NCBI GenBank assembly: GCA_034190875.2
Contig: CM067358.1
Span: 44,355,543-44,419,542, forward strand
DNA length: 64,000 nt
Direction: 5' to 3'
Origin: Urechis unicinctus
Lineage: Eukaryota; Annelida; Polychaeta; Xenopneusta; Urechidae
A program made the position numbers and the translations under genes. Shown piece by piece: positions 1 through 12,639 of the stretch. Numbering within the stretch: the first letter of the stretch is position 1; each line of letters begins with the position of its first letter. Under the pieces are notes generated by a model. The model searched no databases. It saw only the letters and a program-made list of their open reading frames with translations, and was not told where the DNA came from.

Positions 1-3000
1 AAACACTGCGGTCTAATGGAATTGAATTATCCTATTAACTGATGACACCTAGGCTTGATTCCGTCATACTTCTGTAAACTCAATCAGATCAATGGAATGC
101 AGTTCAATTGGGCTCGTGAAATTTCACCCTTCCTTATTTATTTGTTATGCTTGTGAGAAATATTTGTCACTAGGAGAATTGTTCGTGCGGTTCGGAAATC
201 AAAACTGTCGTGTTCTTTAACGAAGGGTATTTATGAAGGCAACGACCAAGGTGATGGACCGAAATTTTTCATAGCTAGATAATTTTAGCCCTTAGCAAAT
301 TTCGATTTCAGAGGGCGAAAATCATGTGCTAGGGCTATATTCTACGAGGGAACAATAAACCTGCACACTGATCAAATACCGTACAAGCTTTCCAAATGCC
401 ATGTTTGCGAGAAAGACAAAAATATAGCCTTTTCTGGCATTATTTGAACAGCTTTGGTAAAGTTGATGTTAACGAAAGGACGATTAGAGTTGAACTTTGC
501 TGATGTTTTGGCCGTGGACGCTTCTATAGCACTGATAGATCAAAACAGATGCATCATTAGAATGGGGTGGCGCCCGTCTGAGTAAGTTCACACAGGGCAC
601 AAACAACGCAGTACTTTGCTCACATTAAAAATCATCATATGTTTGCACAGACTACTTTGTAGAATGTGCTTGATATAATTTTACATTAATGGCAGTGTAT
701 AGATCTCTAGAGTGTGCAAAAACTTTCATGTTCTGTCAAGCACAAAAGTATCGACAATATTACCTCCAAAATGTATAGTCTTGTTTACAAGACCATGCAA
801 AAGCTGACATGTGTCATAATGAAAGGAGGAAAAGAAAAACGTGATTGAACTCGACTAATGAAGATAATAGCAGGGAGCAGAATAGAAACTCTGCATATTG
901 TAGTAGCTAATATGATGCTTTAAAGCATAACGGAAATCCCACGTTATGTTATAAACATTACATTAATGGTGATACTAAGTGATCAAGGTAGTAAGCCTAT
1001 GACAGCAATGTTTTAACATTAAACGGTCCCAGGGTCATTTGTGGCGTACTCACGAATCAGTTTTGGTCCATATTGAATGTGTCAATTACCTGGTTAACAC
1101 AAAATTGCATTTCGCTTAAAACGATAATACATGAGCAGTTATTATCCTGTTTCGTGAGGTGATTCGCGTCCTTCAATCCTGACAATAAACGAAACTGCAA
1201 TTTGTCCTCATCAACAGATGTGTAGATTATAATAACCCTCGTTTATCTTGCCGAAACTATAAAATGACCTTCTTTTTATATATTCATGTTGGATGAAGGG
1301 GGTGCAACGTTCATTTTGATAAAACGATTGATGTATACCTATGTCCTGTCAAAAACTGTTATTCAACGAAAATATGGACGTTTCGGACCCAGCGATGTTA
1401 TCAATCGTGGTTTTATACTGCTTCCTCATTGATGGGGCTGTCTCTCTCAATCTGTCACTAACCACAATGCCATTTTCCTGTTCGCTTATAAGCTAGACGT
1501 ATTCTGATCAGGCGAAACATACCTGACACTTGGCAAAACATTTGATAATCGATGGATTCTCACCAACATATGATGGAATAAAAGAAGGTGAATGATTGAA
1601 GGATACTTATTTGGCGCATTGGCAGATTGGAATGAGGTTCATTAGCTAAAAGTAACACCAGCAGCTACCGTACACTATTCCAATTCACATTACATAATAC
1701 CAATGAATCCAATAAATCGTTTCAATCTCTCCTTCCCTGACTAAGTGTTCAACAAGCAAGACAGGACGCTCTGGACTATCAGTTAATACCAATTTGGAAT
1801 GCAGAATGTTAAAATGTCATTGTCTGTGGGACGTCACGTGGGCATTGCATCAAAACACAACATTACAGTACTGAACTCACTACCACTTGCTAATATATGA
1901 TATGAAGATGCCTTGTGAATAAAAGGCTACCCATAGGTGGCCTTGAATTAGGATCGTATTCTCGACCAATGTCGTGTCGTTGTTGCGTATCAATTTCCAT
2001 AACTTATCTGTTCCTTGGTCTTTGTTCAATGTCGCCTACTCCTTAATTCCGCTTTTAATTCAACGATCACCCTTACTCTCCTCCACCATCTACGTCCTAT
2101 AAATGCAAATAAAGATACGTAAACGAAGACCCGGAAGCAGGTGAAATTCGTCAAAGTCATGTTTGGGTAATGTTATCGGCTTATTGGATCGCGCACCTGC
2201 TACTTTGAATATATTGCCAGCAGCACTCACACGCCATCCGAAAAGCGATCCATACAAAAGGATACCTAATAGCTAATTCATTTGCTTGTAAATTCAGAAT
2301 TCGTGCAATAGATGCAGATACATTTTTACATGTATCCCACCACCCTATGGGGCTTACATGTGCATTAAGCTTATAACCCCATCGACCAATTTGATCCAAT
2401 GCTCATTTAACACGGCAATGTTAAATATGACAATGCCTGGTTCTAATGAACGTGTTTTATGCGCTTGATATTCCCTTAACTTCTCACAAGAGAAGTTATC
2501 AGCTGCAAAAATGCTAGCTATCAATGAGCATCAGTACCACTGTGACGACAGATAGAATACGACAAGTAATCATTGGGTACGAAATAAGCTGAAGTGTATT
2601 CCTGGGTTTGAGATTATATTGCACAGGCATATTGTGTATAGACAATCTAGGCGAAGTGCATACAGGCAAAACTCTGAAATGATGTTGCATAAATAGGTTT
2701 GCTATAATGATTAGATGCAATGGCTATTTGCTGATGTAACTGCCGAATAAACGTCAGGAATTTTCTCTCAAACCTTCTGTTCAATACTTTATTCAGATTA
2801 TATTTTTACATAATTCCAAAAAACAAATTAACGCGAGGGTGGTAGGCCTTTTCTTTCATATACTTGGAGGCATCTGTCGTTCTTGAGTTGTGACAGCATT
2901 CGTGTTAATTACATATGGATTATCTACAGCTTGGTCTCAGATGTAAGTAGTCGTGCATAATGCTACTGTATTTGAAGCATGCTAAATGTATGCAATAACG

Positions 3001-3337
3001 TTAAGTGATATGCCTTTATTTAGCGATATGTCAAAAGTTGGTCGGAATGCACGTGGCACACACCAAGACATCTCTCTCCGAAATTACCCTTCAAAATGCA
3101 TGAATATGTGATAATAATGACCTTCAAAAGGTCAAGCTGCCTCGGGTCCAAAAGTAGGAACCGTTTGGAATGTTTGCTGCCTTTTTTAGTTTCAATAATC
3201 CGTGTCTAACAAGATCAATGCAGAACAATCAAAACAGCGGTAATTACGTTGTTGGTAACTAGGGTAACGCTTACTTGTAATCCGCCTGACGGAGAAAGAC
3301 CCTGAAAAAATTTGATATTATGCATATACTTTAATAT

Positions 3338-3342
<5 letters not shown>
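1..3342. other. No gene recognised
   Basis: AT-rich DNA with only short open frames that have no recognisable domain. A stretch near 1880-1915 resembles a short stretch near 28875-28905, so diverged copies of the long repeat described below may reach in here, but I could not align more than this. Confidence 0.5.

Positions 3343-3398
<56 letters not shown>
3343..3398. repeat. (TA)n microsatellite
   Basis: About 28 uninterrupted TA units. Open frames through it read as alternating I-Y and are artefacts of the dinucleotide repeat. Confidence 0.97.
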
Positions 3399-3402
<4 letters not shown>

Positions 3403-6400
3403 AGTACGTAACATCTTTGTTCAACATAAGCATCAAACTTAAATCGCATGCCAACGTGACAAGCGTTTAATCACTGTGTCTTAGGTTAAACAGGGGTCGT
3501 CATCGTTAATTTTGCATTGATGTGTCGGGCATCACAATAAGAGTCAGTGGTACCTGATTCACGCATCTTACTTAAGGTTCCTTGTGGGCGTTTGGTACTG
3601 AGCGATGATACAAAATACAGTGTTATGTACAGTCAATACCAACAGGAGTCTCCAAGGAACGTCACTGTAGCGACATGACAAATCGTTATTAATTACTGTG
3701 AAGAGCAGAACGGATGCAGGTAAATTTTGCAGCTGCGCGAGTTCTCTTTTAAACGATGCCATTCTCCATTTCTACTGAGTTGCATTATATTCCGTCCATA
3801 TTGGGTGTTCGTTGAAGCCTTATTTGGCCATATCTCTTCCGGTGTAGATAGTACAAATTGATAAAGTACAATGATACAGAATTCTCCATGATAATGATAC
3901 TTATGCTTTCGGACTAAAGTTAATTGGCCTCGAACTTTCCTTTTTTTACCATGGTTATGTTAATGCTAGAATGATTCTGAAGTTTTATCAGCGCCATTTG
4001 ACAACCAGATGTTGCGGATTAAAATGGCTTTAAACACGTTGCTGCTGACTTTATACCGATACTTGGGGCCGCACTTAGCGAGGCACAACACTTCCAGAAA
4101 CTAATTACCCTATCATCGTTTGTAAGTGGACCAAGAGTAGGACGCTGGATACTGTATGTACGGCATATAACAGTGGGCAATGCCCATAGTAATTGCATGT
4201 GCTTGTAACACGTTAACAACAGCTATGATGCCGCATTCAAAGCTGTCCCTATTCGTGCTCTTCTTTGATTGCACATTAGCATTTACTACCGAGGCTCGTA
4301 GATCGGGTTTTGTACAGGGTTACAACAATGGTTAATAGAATTGGAAACACATATTAATTTCAATAAAATCTATGAACCTTCACCAACTTTGATTCGTCAT
4401 CTATTTATATCTCGCATATGTGTATAAAACGACATGCCAATCTCACCAAATAGTTTGTTTTTCTATGGCATAAAAGCCATTTTGTTGAGGGCAAACTCAT
4501 AATCTTTCTTAGCATTACCGATTGATCAATGGTGGTGTAAATTGTGCCTTTCTGTATTCCATTAATTTTGTGTCTGAAAACACAGCACCTCAGTACACGT
4601 GAATTACATAGCAAGCAGTCAGCCACCTACAAACGCTATTGGTTCAGTTGGACTGGATAACGGGCCTTCATATTGCATTGTGTGTTGTTTTCACCTGGTG
4701 TTTTATGTAAAACACAAAGGCTTCTTGAACACTTACAAAGATATACTTGTCATTGTAAAATGTACCATAATATGAACGCACAATGCAAGCCTGCTATATG
4801 TTGTTTCGGGTAGTATCAGCGATTGCAATTAACTAACCCAAACGTAACGTTGATGGTCCCCGCAATATACAGCGTGATATTTAACTTGTTGATGAAGCAA
4901 TCAAGCCAATATTTTGTGATGTATTAACAAGGAAATTCACAGCGCATGTCGCTATAGAGAGCGTCTAAAGAAGTTTAAAATTGGCATGTTAGGTTATATC
5001 CCAACGATTTCATGTGACGTTCTTTGGCGGACTATGTAAACGGTTCTTTTGAATTAAATTGCTTTCACATGTAAGAGGTGAGTATGCCCCTTCAGCGATT
5101 AAAGCTACATAGGTATTTGTATGATTCCGTTTATATTAGCCCAACCCTAGTGTCACGATCCATTTGCTTGCGCTGTTCAGCTTATGGGCGCTGGTGAAGT
5201 TCATTGGTCTTACTTTTTATCCCCGGTTTATATGCAACTTTACAATGCCATTATTATATTCATTTCATTGTTCTAAACATGAACATGATTTATTGAAGTT
5301 TTTATTTGTATTAACCAAATGTTATTGCTAAATTATGCACCCCCCCCCTCCTCCTGCTACCAATAAAGCGATTCTTCATTCGTTCCTGGTTTGTAGTGCC
5401 TGTTATGTATCGGACTTGTATAGCTTTACCTCCTCTGGAGATACACAGATGAACTTGCAATTTTCAATGTACGATCGGTTATGATTAGCAGCGTGTCTCA
5501 GAAAATCTATCTACGAAGATTACTTGCCGCATTACATGTCTCCCTGTGTTCTGCATTAAACCCTAAGCCCGTTTTATTCTCCCGCCTAACTTTTTACGAA
5601 AATATCTACACCAGGAATGGTTAATTCATTCATTGCTTAACCGGAAATAATGACAAAAATGCCCACTCTGCCACGTTCTTCCAACACATTCCTCCAAGGC
5701 AGGTTGCCGCGATGTGGGGAAACATGCATTGAATTTCAAATGATAATGAGAATCAGTGGTGATTGTTGAGGACCTCTATCAGCGTAGATCTGTATCACTC
5801 GTGTAACTAAATCTGCTTGCTTATTTCACAAAAATAAAGACATTATCAGGCCGCGTAAGCTTGACAATTTATCAAATGTTTATAAATCGATGGATATGCA
5901 ATGTCGTATGATGCATGCAAAAGTAGGACAATTATGTGCCACAAGTGGGGCCTATTGCCATAATGGCGACAAGAAAGACGCTTTGGCCAAAGATATGCAT
6001 TGATCAGCTTGAGACACATACTATTGTTACCTTGTGCTTTTCAATTCTTTATTCGCCAATGGCCCTTTTAACCCTCTTACTCTAACGTCCCTTGGTAGTC
6101 AGGTTTGCTGGAACAGACAATTTCCGAATGGTCTGCGAGCTGCCACTAACACAAAACAAAGGCTCAATGTAAAACACAACCTAAGACAGCACCACTGACG
6201 TTTATACCACTTGTATGTAGCTGACATGGCTGACATTGGAGACTACCCAGTAAGTTGGTGTTCACGACAAAGAACGTACATCCTTGTCTCCCCGTTCCCC
6301 TAAGTTTCACGCCCATCATTCGCTCTTCATCGTTAATTTCTTGGTTCTGCTTCTTTTTTGCTTATGAATTCGTCAATTGCAACTATTCTCCTTTATGTAC

Positions 6401-6586
6401 CTTGTGCAAATATGAGTCTTTTAAACATCACAGGATGCAAATGTAACAATTTCCGTACTAGCAATGACGTCTCATTTCGATACGATCTATCAACCACTGC
6501 CATACTAGAGTTAGAACGTATTTTGTCTATTGTAATCCCATGTTAATGTCGTAACGTTATCTGTGGTGTAGAGATGCTCACGCTAC
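3399..6586. other. No gene recognised
   Basis: AT-rich DNA without a supported gene. The only local feature is a run of nine C followed by CTCCTCCTG near 5339. The open frames (up to 73 codons) show no domain and no codon-level signal. Confidence 0.5.
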
Positions 6587-6591
6587 GCACT

Positions 6592-7028
6592 TGTAGTAAG
6601 TAAAAGAATCGAACTCCAGGTGTAGGGTTAACACAAACTTGAGCTTTATTTAACTTTCGAATTTCCGATGTTGCTTAGCCTAAACTTAAGAGAGAGATGT
6701 GTTGAGCTCGGAGGCCAGGAGAGAACTGATTTTGAAATATAAGTTGCTTCCCTCAACGACTAAGGCACGCCATCCCAATTCTCATGGGACATGCCGTAGC
6801 CAGGTCTGTGAGGGCTGGGGCTAACGGGTGTTGCCTGGGCAGGAAGGTCATGTGGCTCTGGAATATGGGGTATGTATGAGGAGAGGGGGGAAGTGGCAGG
6901 TGACATGTAGGTCACTTGTGGATCTGGGAAACTGGGGCGTATAATTAATATAAGCTGTTGGGGGTTACTCCATCAACTGATGACTGAGAGGGTACGTTAT
7001 GATGAAGGGTAGGTTTGTTATAAATTTG
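6592..7028 (-). mobile_element. Possible solo LTR (GC-rich block)
   Basis: Composition changes abruptly here; 6700-6970 is clearly GC-richer than its surroundings. Read on the minus strand it resembles an LTR: a promoter-like region, then an AATAAA signal (plus-strand TTTATT at 6645-6650) followed by about 55 bp ending in ACTACA. On the plus strand the block begins TGTAG at 6592. The 5-mer GCACT occurs just before (6587-6591) and again at 7029-7033, as a 5 bp target-site duplication would. The other end is not a clean TG/CA terminus, and no second LTR, primer-binding site or gag-pol remnant is seen. It could instead be a fragment of another element. Confidence 0.33.
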
Positions 7029-7033
7029 GCACT

Positions 7034-8030
7034 CAACATTAATCTATTGTAAAATCAACTTATTCTCTGCCAACGACATGTGCTAGAGCAACCTCACGAT
7101 TCCGTACATATGCCATGCACCAACGTTCAATAACAAAATTAGTCTACATCAGATAGGGTATAGACAACATAGCGTCGTTTGCACGTGCCGTTGTGAAAAT
7201 AATTTTTAAGTAGCCGATTTGTGAATTATTAATGAGCTGCCTGACATTCCAGAGATCTTAATGAGTTCAACGAATACCCAGAATTTTATGAGGCATCACG
7301 TAATAACAGTTTTGCTAGTACGCATTATTCGTCAATGTCTTAGAAGCGCTCTTAGTAACTAATATTGATCTTGATAGCCGCTAGTTTTTGCTTTTAATAT
7401 AATCTAAAAATGAATTACGATGGCATGTTATAAATTTGACATAATGACTAAGCGGAACGTAAATTCATGGGATCACCTGGATTTATGAGACACTTTAATC
7501 TGAGCACACATATATCATGATAGATGGATATCTGTCTTTATAAGACAGGCTTATAATTAACGTGCATGATGTTGCTGGCGACATTAGATACAATCATCAC
7601 TGACTAATCGGGAGAGAAATGCACGAATTACAATGGGCTACAAACTCATTCCCGTCAGGCTGGTGATATAAACCAGAAAGAGGTTATAATCACTTACTGC
7701 ATTCCAACCAGATATTGACATCGAAGTTGACGAAAGGATGGTTTCTCTTTTTTTTTCGTTCAATTGACATACATAGTACTTGATTTCAATCCGAGACAGT
7801 TTTGAATCCAATTTGTTAAACACACGTGCGCTTCTCATATGAACGGAACATTAGAAAGCGAGTCTGTCAGAATCGGTTACCATTATGGGGAAAAGGAATA
7901 ATCGGTATCCAGGGCACGGGAGGGCTCAGTCATTCCTCATTTGGGTCACAGTCGGTGAAGCTCCCCATGGACGGAACGCACATGCTCTGCCCGTCAGACT
8001 CAATAGCGGCGTCAAAATTGCAAGCATTGA
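7034..8030. other. No gene recognised
   Basis: Short overlapping frames on both strands (7638-8101) have no recognisable content. The 3' part grades into the first a-block copy. Confidence 0.45.
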
Positions 8031-8160
8031 ACATGTGTCCCAAAATAGTGGCGCCATATCTTACTCACATGATATATATTAAAACGAACTCATTTTGGTA
8101 GACAGCCGATGGCCCGAATGAAAGTTTATGCATTCTACTCTCAACTGTGGAATCTAAGCA
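8030..8160. repeat. Long-repeat block a, copy 1 (partial)
   Basis: The segment around 8080-8125 aligns by eye with 10355-10400 (shared core near CAGCC.ATGGCC), and 8035-8065 resembles 10870-10895. Divergence is high, about a third of sites. The minus strand has an open frame of some 40 codons here that I do not recognise. Confidence 0.5.
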
Positions 8161-8164
8161 ATTA

Positions 8165-8970
8165 TCATCTGCACGAAATGATGCTGACACTCTTCGTCGG
8201 TGTTACTCTTATTCCAAACATTGCACTGAAACTCAGGATCTTAGAATTTCAAATAAGCTGCATTAAGTGACAATGGCGTTTAACCTATTGCATATGGATA
8301 ACATTCCAGAGGCCGTTATAGGGATAACCGTTGCTATGGAAGTTGACTCTGCTCAAATGGAAATATCATATTGACTAAAAAGGCGTCTGTGTCATTTACA
8401 TAGGGTTTGTTGCTATAATATCATATTCGATGCTCTGGTCGTGCGATAGACCTAGTTGAAAACAAGATTTCGGTCATCAAGCCCTTTGAGGTTGTGTAGT
8501 GTAGATGAAGCATATGCCGAATCATGTTTTCCGAAAATATATGATGGCAATAATCGAAAGGAGTGATGTATTGGCTTATTTGCAAAGCAAGGTAATCGAA
8601 AACGTGAGAAACGAATAATCTCGTTAATTGATGATTACCGGGGTCACTTACAGGAAAAAACGTCGATGAGACCGATCAAGCAGACGAAAAATGCAGTTAC
8701 TTAGTAAATGGAACTAATTATCACAAAAGATTTTACGCAGGTAGACATGGGTCGATTTACTGAACTGGATTATACTAGCGTAGTTTGCTTACGTGCAATA
8801 TCATGAGGCTGTAGGTGAAGGGTTTCTTTTGAGACGACTAAATAATTAGCAAAGGTCGGCAAGGCGTTGCCATATGGCAGCTGTACTACTTGAATGTGAC
8901 AATTTTTGATTGAAAAGATATTTGTTCATCAAATTGTGGTGACCAATCTATCACAAAATAGCGGCGTAAT
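8165..8970. other. No gene recognised
   Basis: No supported gene. ATATCATATTCGAT near 8418 recurs within block g at 40.7 kb, so an eroded g copy may be present. Confidence 0.35.
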
Positions 8971-8974
8971 CTTC

Positions 8975-9150
8975 CATTCAATGTCAGGTTTTGTGGAATC
9001 GATACAGTTACCTTTTGGTTGATAACCTCATGCTACATGGGCAATGACCTTGTGCTTACCATCGATGGCTAGGTAACGCGATACCCTTACCCGAATATTA
9101 AAGAAACATGAAAGATTGGTAGTCAGTGTGCATCGTTAGAATTGTATTGG
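8975..9150. repeat. Long-repeat block a, copy 2
   Basis: Aligns with 10465-10620 and 11030-11200. The shared core is an ATCGATACAGTTA-like motif at about 8998, then an ACTTAC..TGG segment and a CGATACCCT.ACC segment in the same order and spacing. It is roughly 60-65 percent identical to the other copies. Confidence 0.6.
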
Positions 9151-10330
9151 ATTTTAACAATGTCTGAGGCAGCATTCATTTAAGTGAGGTGCAACTTTAT
9201 GTTAGGTATATCTTTATCATTAGAAGTTCCAGTAATGTAGACAAATATCTGTATCAGTCTCAGGTGTGATTTGATTGCATAGAGCGAAGTATTTTTATAC
9301 CCACTACAGTTGAGTGCTTGTCACCAAATATCATGACACCGCCAACATTTGTGTAGCCTTGTGTTGGTTATGTGATGCCGCTCAATGAAGATTATAATTG
9401 AAATATTGAATGTTTGCAGACACATGTTTACGAAACGTGCAATCGTAAAAGTGTTTGGGTTGAGGAGAAGGAGAGTAAAATTAATCAATTTCTTTGAAGC
9501 GGGATCGGATGCTCCCAATGCCGGGCTATCGTACCGCGCCAATAATTGTTGGATGTGCAAGTTTTTACACGCGCAAGTCGGCTTATTCACGGTCACCTTA
9601 TTCACGGATTCGAAATGACCGAGAATATATAGTGCTGATGTACAGATATCAGTTTAAAACAATTTCTGTTGATGTTAAAGAAACGAGGTGCTGAGCTAGT
9701 GTTGGTAGTTTGATTGGCACACCAATACCAGCTAACATGCCTGTAACGCCGGAAAACAAAGTTTGCTTAGTGCGAACGCGAAGCTTACGGCTGATGTCAC
9801 ATTATGCGGCGCAAAAGAAGAAATGCCTTTCCCTATCTGTCATTTACTGTAGCACAGAGATCCTCGAAAGTACAAAACAACGCCAGTTAACTCACAGCAT
9901 CGCCATATTTGCTTTGGGAATTTTAAGCGTTAGTTTTAAGAGCGTGAAAGAAGCAGACTTTCGATAGAATGAAGAGATATTATGACAACACAAATTGGAT
10001 CCTGGTAACCCGTAATAAATATCTTTGCCTAATATCGCACGTTTGATATAATTTGACATCAACTGAAATATGCTGGTCCTTGCAGGAAGAAAGCAAAATC
10101 AGTCAATAGTCGAGCATGATAGCATCACCAAAATAGCCTTCCACATGTTTAGCCTTGTTGATGAAGAAGATGAAGACATTTAGAATAGCGTTATCAAAAT
10201 ATAGATCCGATGATACACCAATGCGCCACCGGGCGCAACCTTTAAGTCAGTTATCAGCAGCATCGATTGCAATGGTGGATAATAAAATCAATACGTATAC
10301 GTATTGCGTGTGCCGTACAAAAAAAGCGCC
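9150..10330. other. No gene recognised
   Basis: Overlapping frames on both strands at 9321-9694 (up to 94 codons) and 9710-9967 show no known domain. They may be eroded parts of the same long repeat, but I found no second copy to compare. Confidence 0.4.
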
Positions 10331-10339
10331 ATGTCTTAT

Positions 10340-10960
10340 TCTCGTGTGACCTGTAAAGAACAACTCGTTTTGATTAGCAGCCAATGGCCGCAAGTGTATT
10401 TTGAATTTATCAATTAATCGCAACGAGCAGAAATCCATCGTGAACAAATCAGAAAACTGATGTGATGCTCCTGGTGCTCTGGGATCGATACAGTTATCTC
10501 TCGGCTGACAGCGCACTGTTCGGCTATTGAAGTGTACTTACGTTGGCGATATGATACCCTGACCACCCTTATTCTAAGGACACCAATGATTGACAGACGT
10601 TGTGCGTCATGCGCATTGTTGTGGATTCATTATCCTCTTGTACGGTATCTACATTTTGGGCGACATTAAAAAATAAAATTATTGCTGTAAGCATTTATCT
10701 GTAACATAGCAATTTTCATACCTACCCCGTCCATCGAGTGTCATTAAACAAGCAGCCAGGAGTAATTCACCGACGGCCAGAAATCTGCTGTGAAATCTCA
10801 GGTGCTGTGGAATAAATTCAATAATCAAATGCGACACGTCACCACAATTAGCCAACAGACAGCTTATCCCGTAATGGCGGTGCCATCTCGTATTCCCATG
10901 GGGATGTCTAGACAAACTACTCGCTTCAATAAGCAGCAGATGACAACTGATGAAATTCGA
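10340..10960. repeat. Long-repeat block a, copy 3
   Basis: A unit of about 560-600 bp that is followed directly by a diverged tandem copy. Landmarks are an ATCGAT motif at 10484, GTGCGTCATGCGC near 10600 and an A-rich stretch with ATTATTGCTGTAAGC near 10680. Two minus-strand frames are open (10247-10516, 89 codons; 10679-10972, 97 codons). Part of the second, with an LLLAAC-like stretch, is still readable in the next copy at 11260-11370, although broken by stops. This hints at coding ancestry, product unknown. Confidence 0.65.
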
Positions 10961-10964
10961 CTTA

Positions 10965-11390
10965 ATTAGCAATTAGAGAGCACATAGTTTTCAGAAATCA
11001 ATCAAGAACAAATACCAGATGTGACGAGATATTTCTGGGGCTCTGAAATCGATGCCATTACCTCGTGGCCGACCACGCCGAACCATTCGACAATTGTCAT
11101 GAACGTGCACTTACCATTTGGAGCATGGCAACATGATACTGTGGCTACCCTTATTTTAAGGAAACCTATGATTGGCACACGACGTGCGTCATGCGCGTGG
11201 TGTAGGATTCAACATTCTCTTGTAAGGAATGTACATCCTGAACCTTGTAAGTAAACAGTGACGCTCAGTTACCTACATTATTACTGTAGGCTTCATTCTG
11301 TCACATTGCTATTTTCTGACCTACGTCGTACATCATTTACATGCAACCAGGAGCAATTGAACAAAAGACAGAACTACGCATCTCATCAGC
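10965..11390. repeat. Long-repeat block a, copy 4 (tandem)
   Basis: Tandem partner of the preceding unit, offset about 562 bp: ATCGAT at 11048 matches 10484, GTGCGTCATGCGC near 11185 matches that near 10600, and ATTACTGTAGGC near 11279 matches 10682. Identity is about 65-70 percent by eye. Confidence 0.65.
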
Positions 11391-11429
11391 AAAGAACAAC
11401 CAACATCATATATTATTTTGAAACGCCAT

Positions 11430-12160
11430 TCCATTTGCCTATAGCACAGCCCTAGGTTCGTCTCTGAACTCAAAGTACCAATGAAGCAGTTCCCAGAACA
11501 CCTTATGTTGACAGTGCATGTCAGTTTAGAAAGTTATACAGCAGTCCTGTTTCGCCCGGTACCTTAAGATTGGAGCAGCATCGAATGAGAGTTATTATGA
11601 AGAAAAAAAATATTTTTTTGTCTTTTTGAAAACATTTGTCTATGATATTGAACTTCCTGACTATCAATGCCCGGCCCGTCGGAGGACTTTATTGTCAATC
11701 TTTCAAACATAAGGTCAACAAGTCAGACAATGAATAATGTGGTCAGGCGTTCATTGTCTTCGTGGTAGGTGCATATTGAGCGATTGCTCAGTTCTCGCGT
11801 TCTTGGTACGGTAATATTTCCTGCCTACATCTGGAACAACTGATGTGTACCCAATCCATTTGAACGAATGGCAATCAGAGACTATAATGGGCCGAAGCGC
11901 GTACTGAATAAGACGTTCATATGAATGCTGCATATACTTTTTGACGTTATCAGTAGTGTTATTTATGGCAAAAATAGAAATGCGTTTTGCATTAGATATT
12001 GCGGTTGTTAAATATTGCGTATGGCTACTGGCATCCAAGTTTCACACGATGCTATCGATCTTGGCTTATGAGGTAATGAAACGGACGGAATGTCTTCATT
12101 AGCCGTATCAAACAAAGTACCGTATTCAATGGAACGGTATGCTGAATATACGATTTATCG
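11430..12160. repeat. Long-repeat block b, copy 1
   Basis: Aligns over about 700 bp with 23180-23890. Anchors include CTTTCAAACAT.AGG (11699 and 23367), AACTGA.CAATCG-type sequence on the minus strand, and ACTGGCATCCAA (12028) matching ACTGACATCCAA (23734). Orientation is the same in both copies. See the two minus-strand relics for the coding signal inside it. Confidence 0.7.
11751..12150 (-). pseudogene. Unrecognised coding relic in block b, copy 1
   Basis: The minus strand is open for 95 codons (11751-12038) and continues upstream to about 12150 after one frameshift near 12038. Compared with the second copy at 23673-23888, the same frame is kept and differences are often conservative: both have DI, then HK, then LD.SS.T, L.TAI, AK..S in the same order. 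The last part, with an RTEQS stretch, matches RTDQS in the other copy. I do not recognise the family. No signal peptide or membrane span is evident. The frameshift and the lack of a good ATG argue that it is dead or an exon fragment. Homologous non-coding DNA that happens to stay in frame is the alternative. Confidence 0.4.
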
Positions 12161-12639
12161 TTCGCCTTAATGTCGCATGAGTCAGCTCTAGCAGTTATTT
12201 GGCTGAATAGTGACTGTCTGAATAAGCAAAACTAACCCACTTAAGGTTCGTCGGACTCGTGTGGTGCTAAGCAGCCGGGAGCTGTCAGTTTATACATTTG
12301 ATGAGCCACACAACACAAAACTTGGTGAATCAGTGACGGGCTTGCTCTATGATAACACTGACAATGACATAATACTTAATGATGCTCCGTCGCCAGCTCT
12401 TCGCCGAATACATAGCAGGGCATTGGTTATAATATAAATGAAAACAATAGAAATTTTCTCGCCGTTTTGTTTCGTAAATAAATCAAATTGAATGGACAAA
12501 GTGTCAATAGATGCCTAAATATCTGTATTACAACTTGTTTCCCCATTGTGATGAGCAATGTTTAACCCTTGGGCCGATTTACCGCACTGCATTGTAAACG
12601 GCTAGGTGATGTGAAGGACTTTCTGATAAAACGAAGTAG

